Positions 63,302 through 64,000 of a stretch of 64,000 nucleotides of DNA are shown here, piece by piece. A model generated the notes under the pieces. The model saw only the letters and a program-made list of their open reading frames with translations. It was not told where the DNA came from and did no database searches. Position numbers and translations under genes: made by a program. Origin of the DNA: Pyrocephalus nanus (taxonomy: Eukaryota > Chordata > Aves > Passeriformes > Tyrannidae); assembly GCA_038380795.1 (NCBI GenBank), contig CM076260.1, forward strand, positions 7,952,033 to 8,016,032. The letters run 5' to 3'. Each line of letters begins with the position of its first letter. The first letter of the stretch is position 1.

Positions 63302-63826
63302 GCACAAACAACCCCCTGCTGATAAACATCCTTACATGAGAGAAGGAGCAGCCACACCACATGCTTTCAGCTAGACTGCTTTCTATCACGCACATGAAGT
63401 TCTTAAATGGATTAAAATTTGTCATGTAGTTTTAAGGGTGCCATAATCAACAATTCTCTTTCAAGACTGTATTACAGCTGCACTTACAGAAATAAGTTTA
63501 CTCAAAAATATCTTTTAAAAAAAGCCATGTTCATATAAATAGAAGTAGCAACAAAATATTTTTGTCAAGTCAGTGCAAAGAGACCTTTATCTGTAATTTC
63601 AAGGCAATTAGTTATGTCAGGAATCATGGTTAACACAATGCACAAATACACAGTTAGCAAGTTACCTGTGAAAAGGCAGGCAGAACATGCTGTTCTCAGT
63701 GGAAAGCCACATTTTTGTGGATGAGATGCATATATTGGCAGGACCAGCCCTGTTCAGATTTCCCATTAAAAAGGTGGGTTCTAGAAACTCGGAGCATACA
63801 AGTTTTAATAGATCAATGCCTGAGTT

Positions 63827-63870
63827 TAAAAAAAAATATAATAAAAAGCCAAAAAAAAAGAAAAAGAAAT
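63827..63870. repeat. A-rich imperfect simple repeat
   Basis: A runs of 5-9 broken by T, GCC and G, grading into AAAAAG units. Confidence 0.85.
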
Positions 63871-64000
63871 CTACATACCATCATATATGGAAAGGCAATG
63901 CAACGTGTTCTCTGACAAAGCCCCTCCAGACATGCCTGCTTTGCTGACTATCCCAACCCATTTCCTACCCATGCCAAAAGACTGGGGTAAGCTGAGCCTT

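Larger units (their letters stand above)
61765..64000. other. Unique DNA, no gene supported
   Basis: AT-rich sequence with A20 at 63282-63301 and an A-rich imperfect repeat at 63827-63870. A splice-like pair on the minus strand near 63667-63750 gives an 84-nt segment whose phase does not fit the 60.2 kb candidate, so I do not list it as an exon. Confidence 0.5.

Noticed and set aside
1..64000. Prokaryotic-type systems (operons, CRISPR, phage, restriction or toxin-antitoxin modules)
   Set aside because: No dense coding, no ribosome-binding-site-led gene strings and no spaced direct repeats. The CR1 content shows vertebrate nuclear DNA.

Overview
This window is vertebrate nuclear DNA, almost certainly from a bird and at least from a sauropsid. 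The main evidence is at least fourteen pieces of CR1, the chicken-repeat-1 LINE. Several keep the diagnostic 3' end built on repeats of ATTCTATGA, and several keep readable pieces of the CR1 endonuclease/reverse transcriptase. The rest is AT-rich, CpG-poor, unique-looking sequence with homopolymer runs and short AT microsatellites. I see no bacterial-style operon, CRISPR array, phage, rRNA or tRNA gene, or CpG-island promoter. The window reads as the inside of one or more large introns, or as intergenic DNA.

Layout. 1-13.9 kb is mostly unique, with three short CR1 3' ends (about 1.0, 6.5 and 7.4 kb), a G-rich tract at 5.44 kb and some CpG-retaining patches. 13.9-14.9 kb holds two CR1 copies side by side in the same orientation. 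15-24.9 kb is unique, with long A/T runs. 24.9-30.5 kb has four CR1 fragments. 34.8-36.5 kb holds the largest repeat, a CR1 copy on the minus strand in which the endonuclease region is joined to the reverse transcriptase region by an internal deletion. 36.5-64 kb is unique apart from CR1 at 42.6, 46.4, 51.9 and 61.3 kb.

Genes. No gene can be named. I list short segments that look like spliced exons: an acceptor with or without a pyrimidine tract, one open frame, and a donor. Eight minus-strand segments (60.2, 54.9, 44.7, 40.7, 28.8, 26.8, 23.2 and 11.0 kb) can be read in order with compatible intron phases. They total about 500 nt and would fit a large-intron gene transcribed right to left. 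The chain was assembled by eye and could be partly or wholly chance. The 60.2 kb and 28.8 kb segments are the best supported. A plus-strand acceptor at 33.18 kb opens an 84-codon frame that could be a terminal exon, also at about chance level. The longest single open frame (198 codons at 12.8 kb) has no recognisable domain.

I did not find a convincing undescribed system. The items most worth checking are the minus-strand exon chain (including an 11-nt microexon), the endonuclease-to-RT deletion in the large CR1, CR1 pieces that lack the normally retained 3' end, and a few patches that look like conserved noncoding elements.
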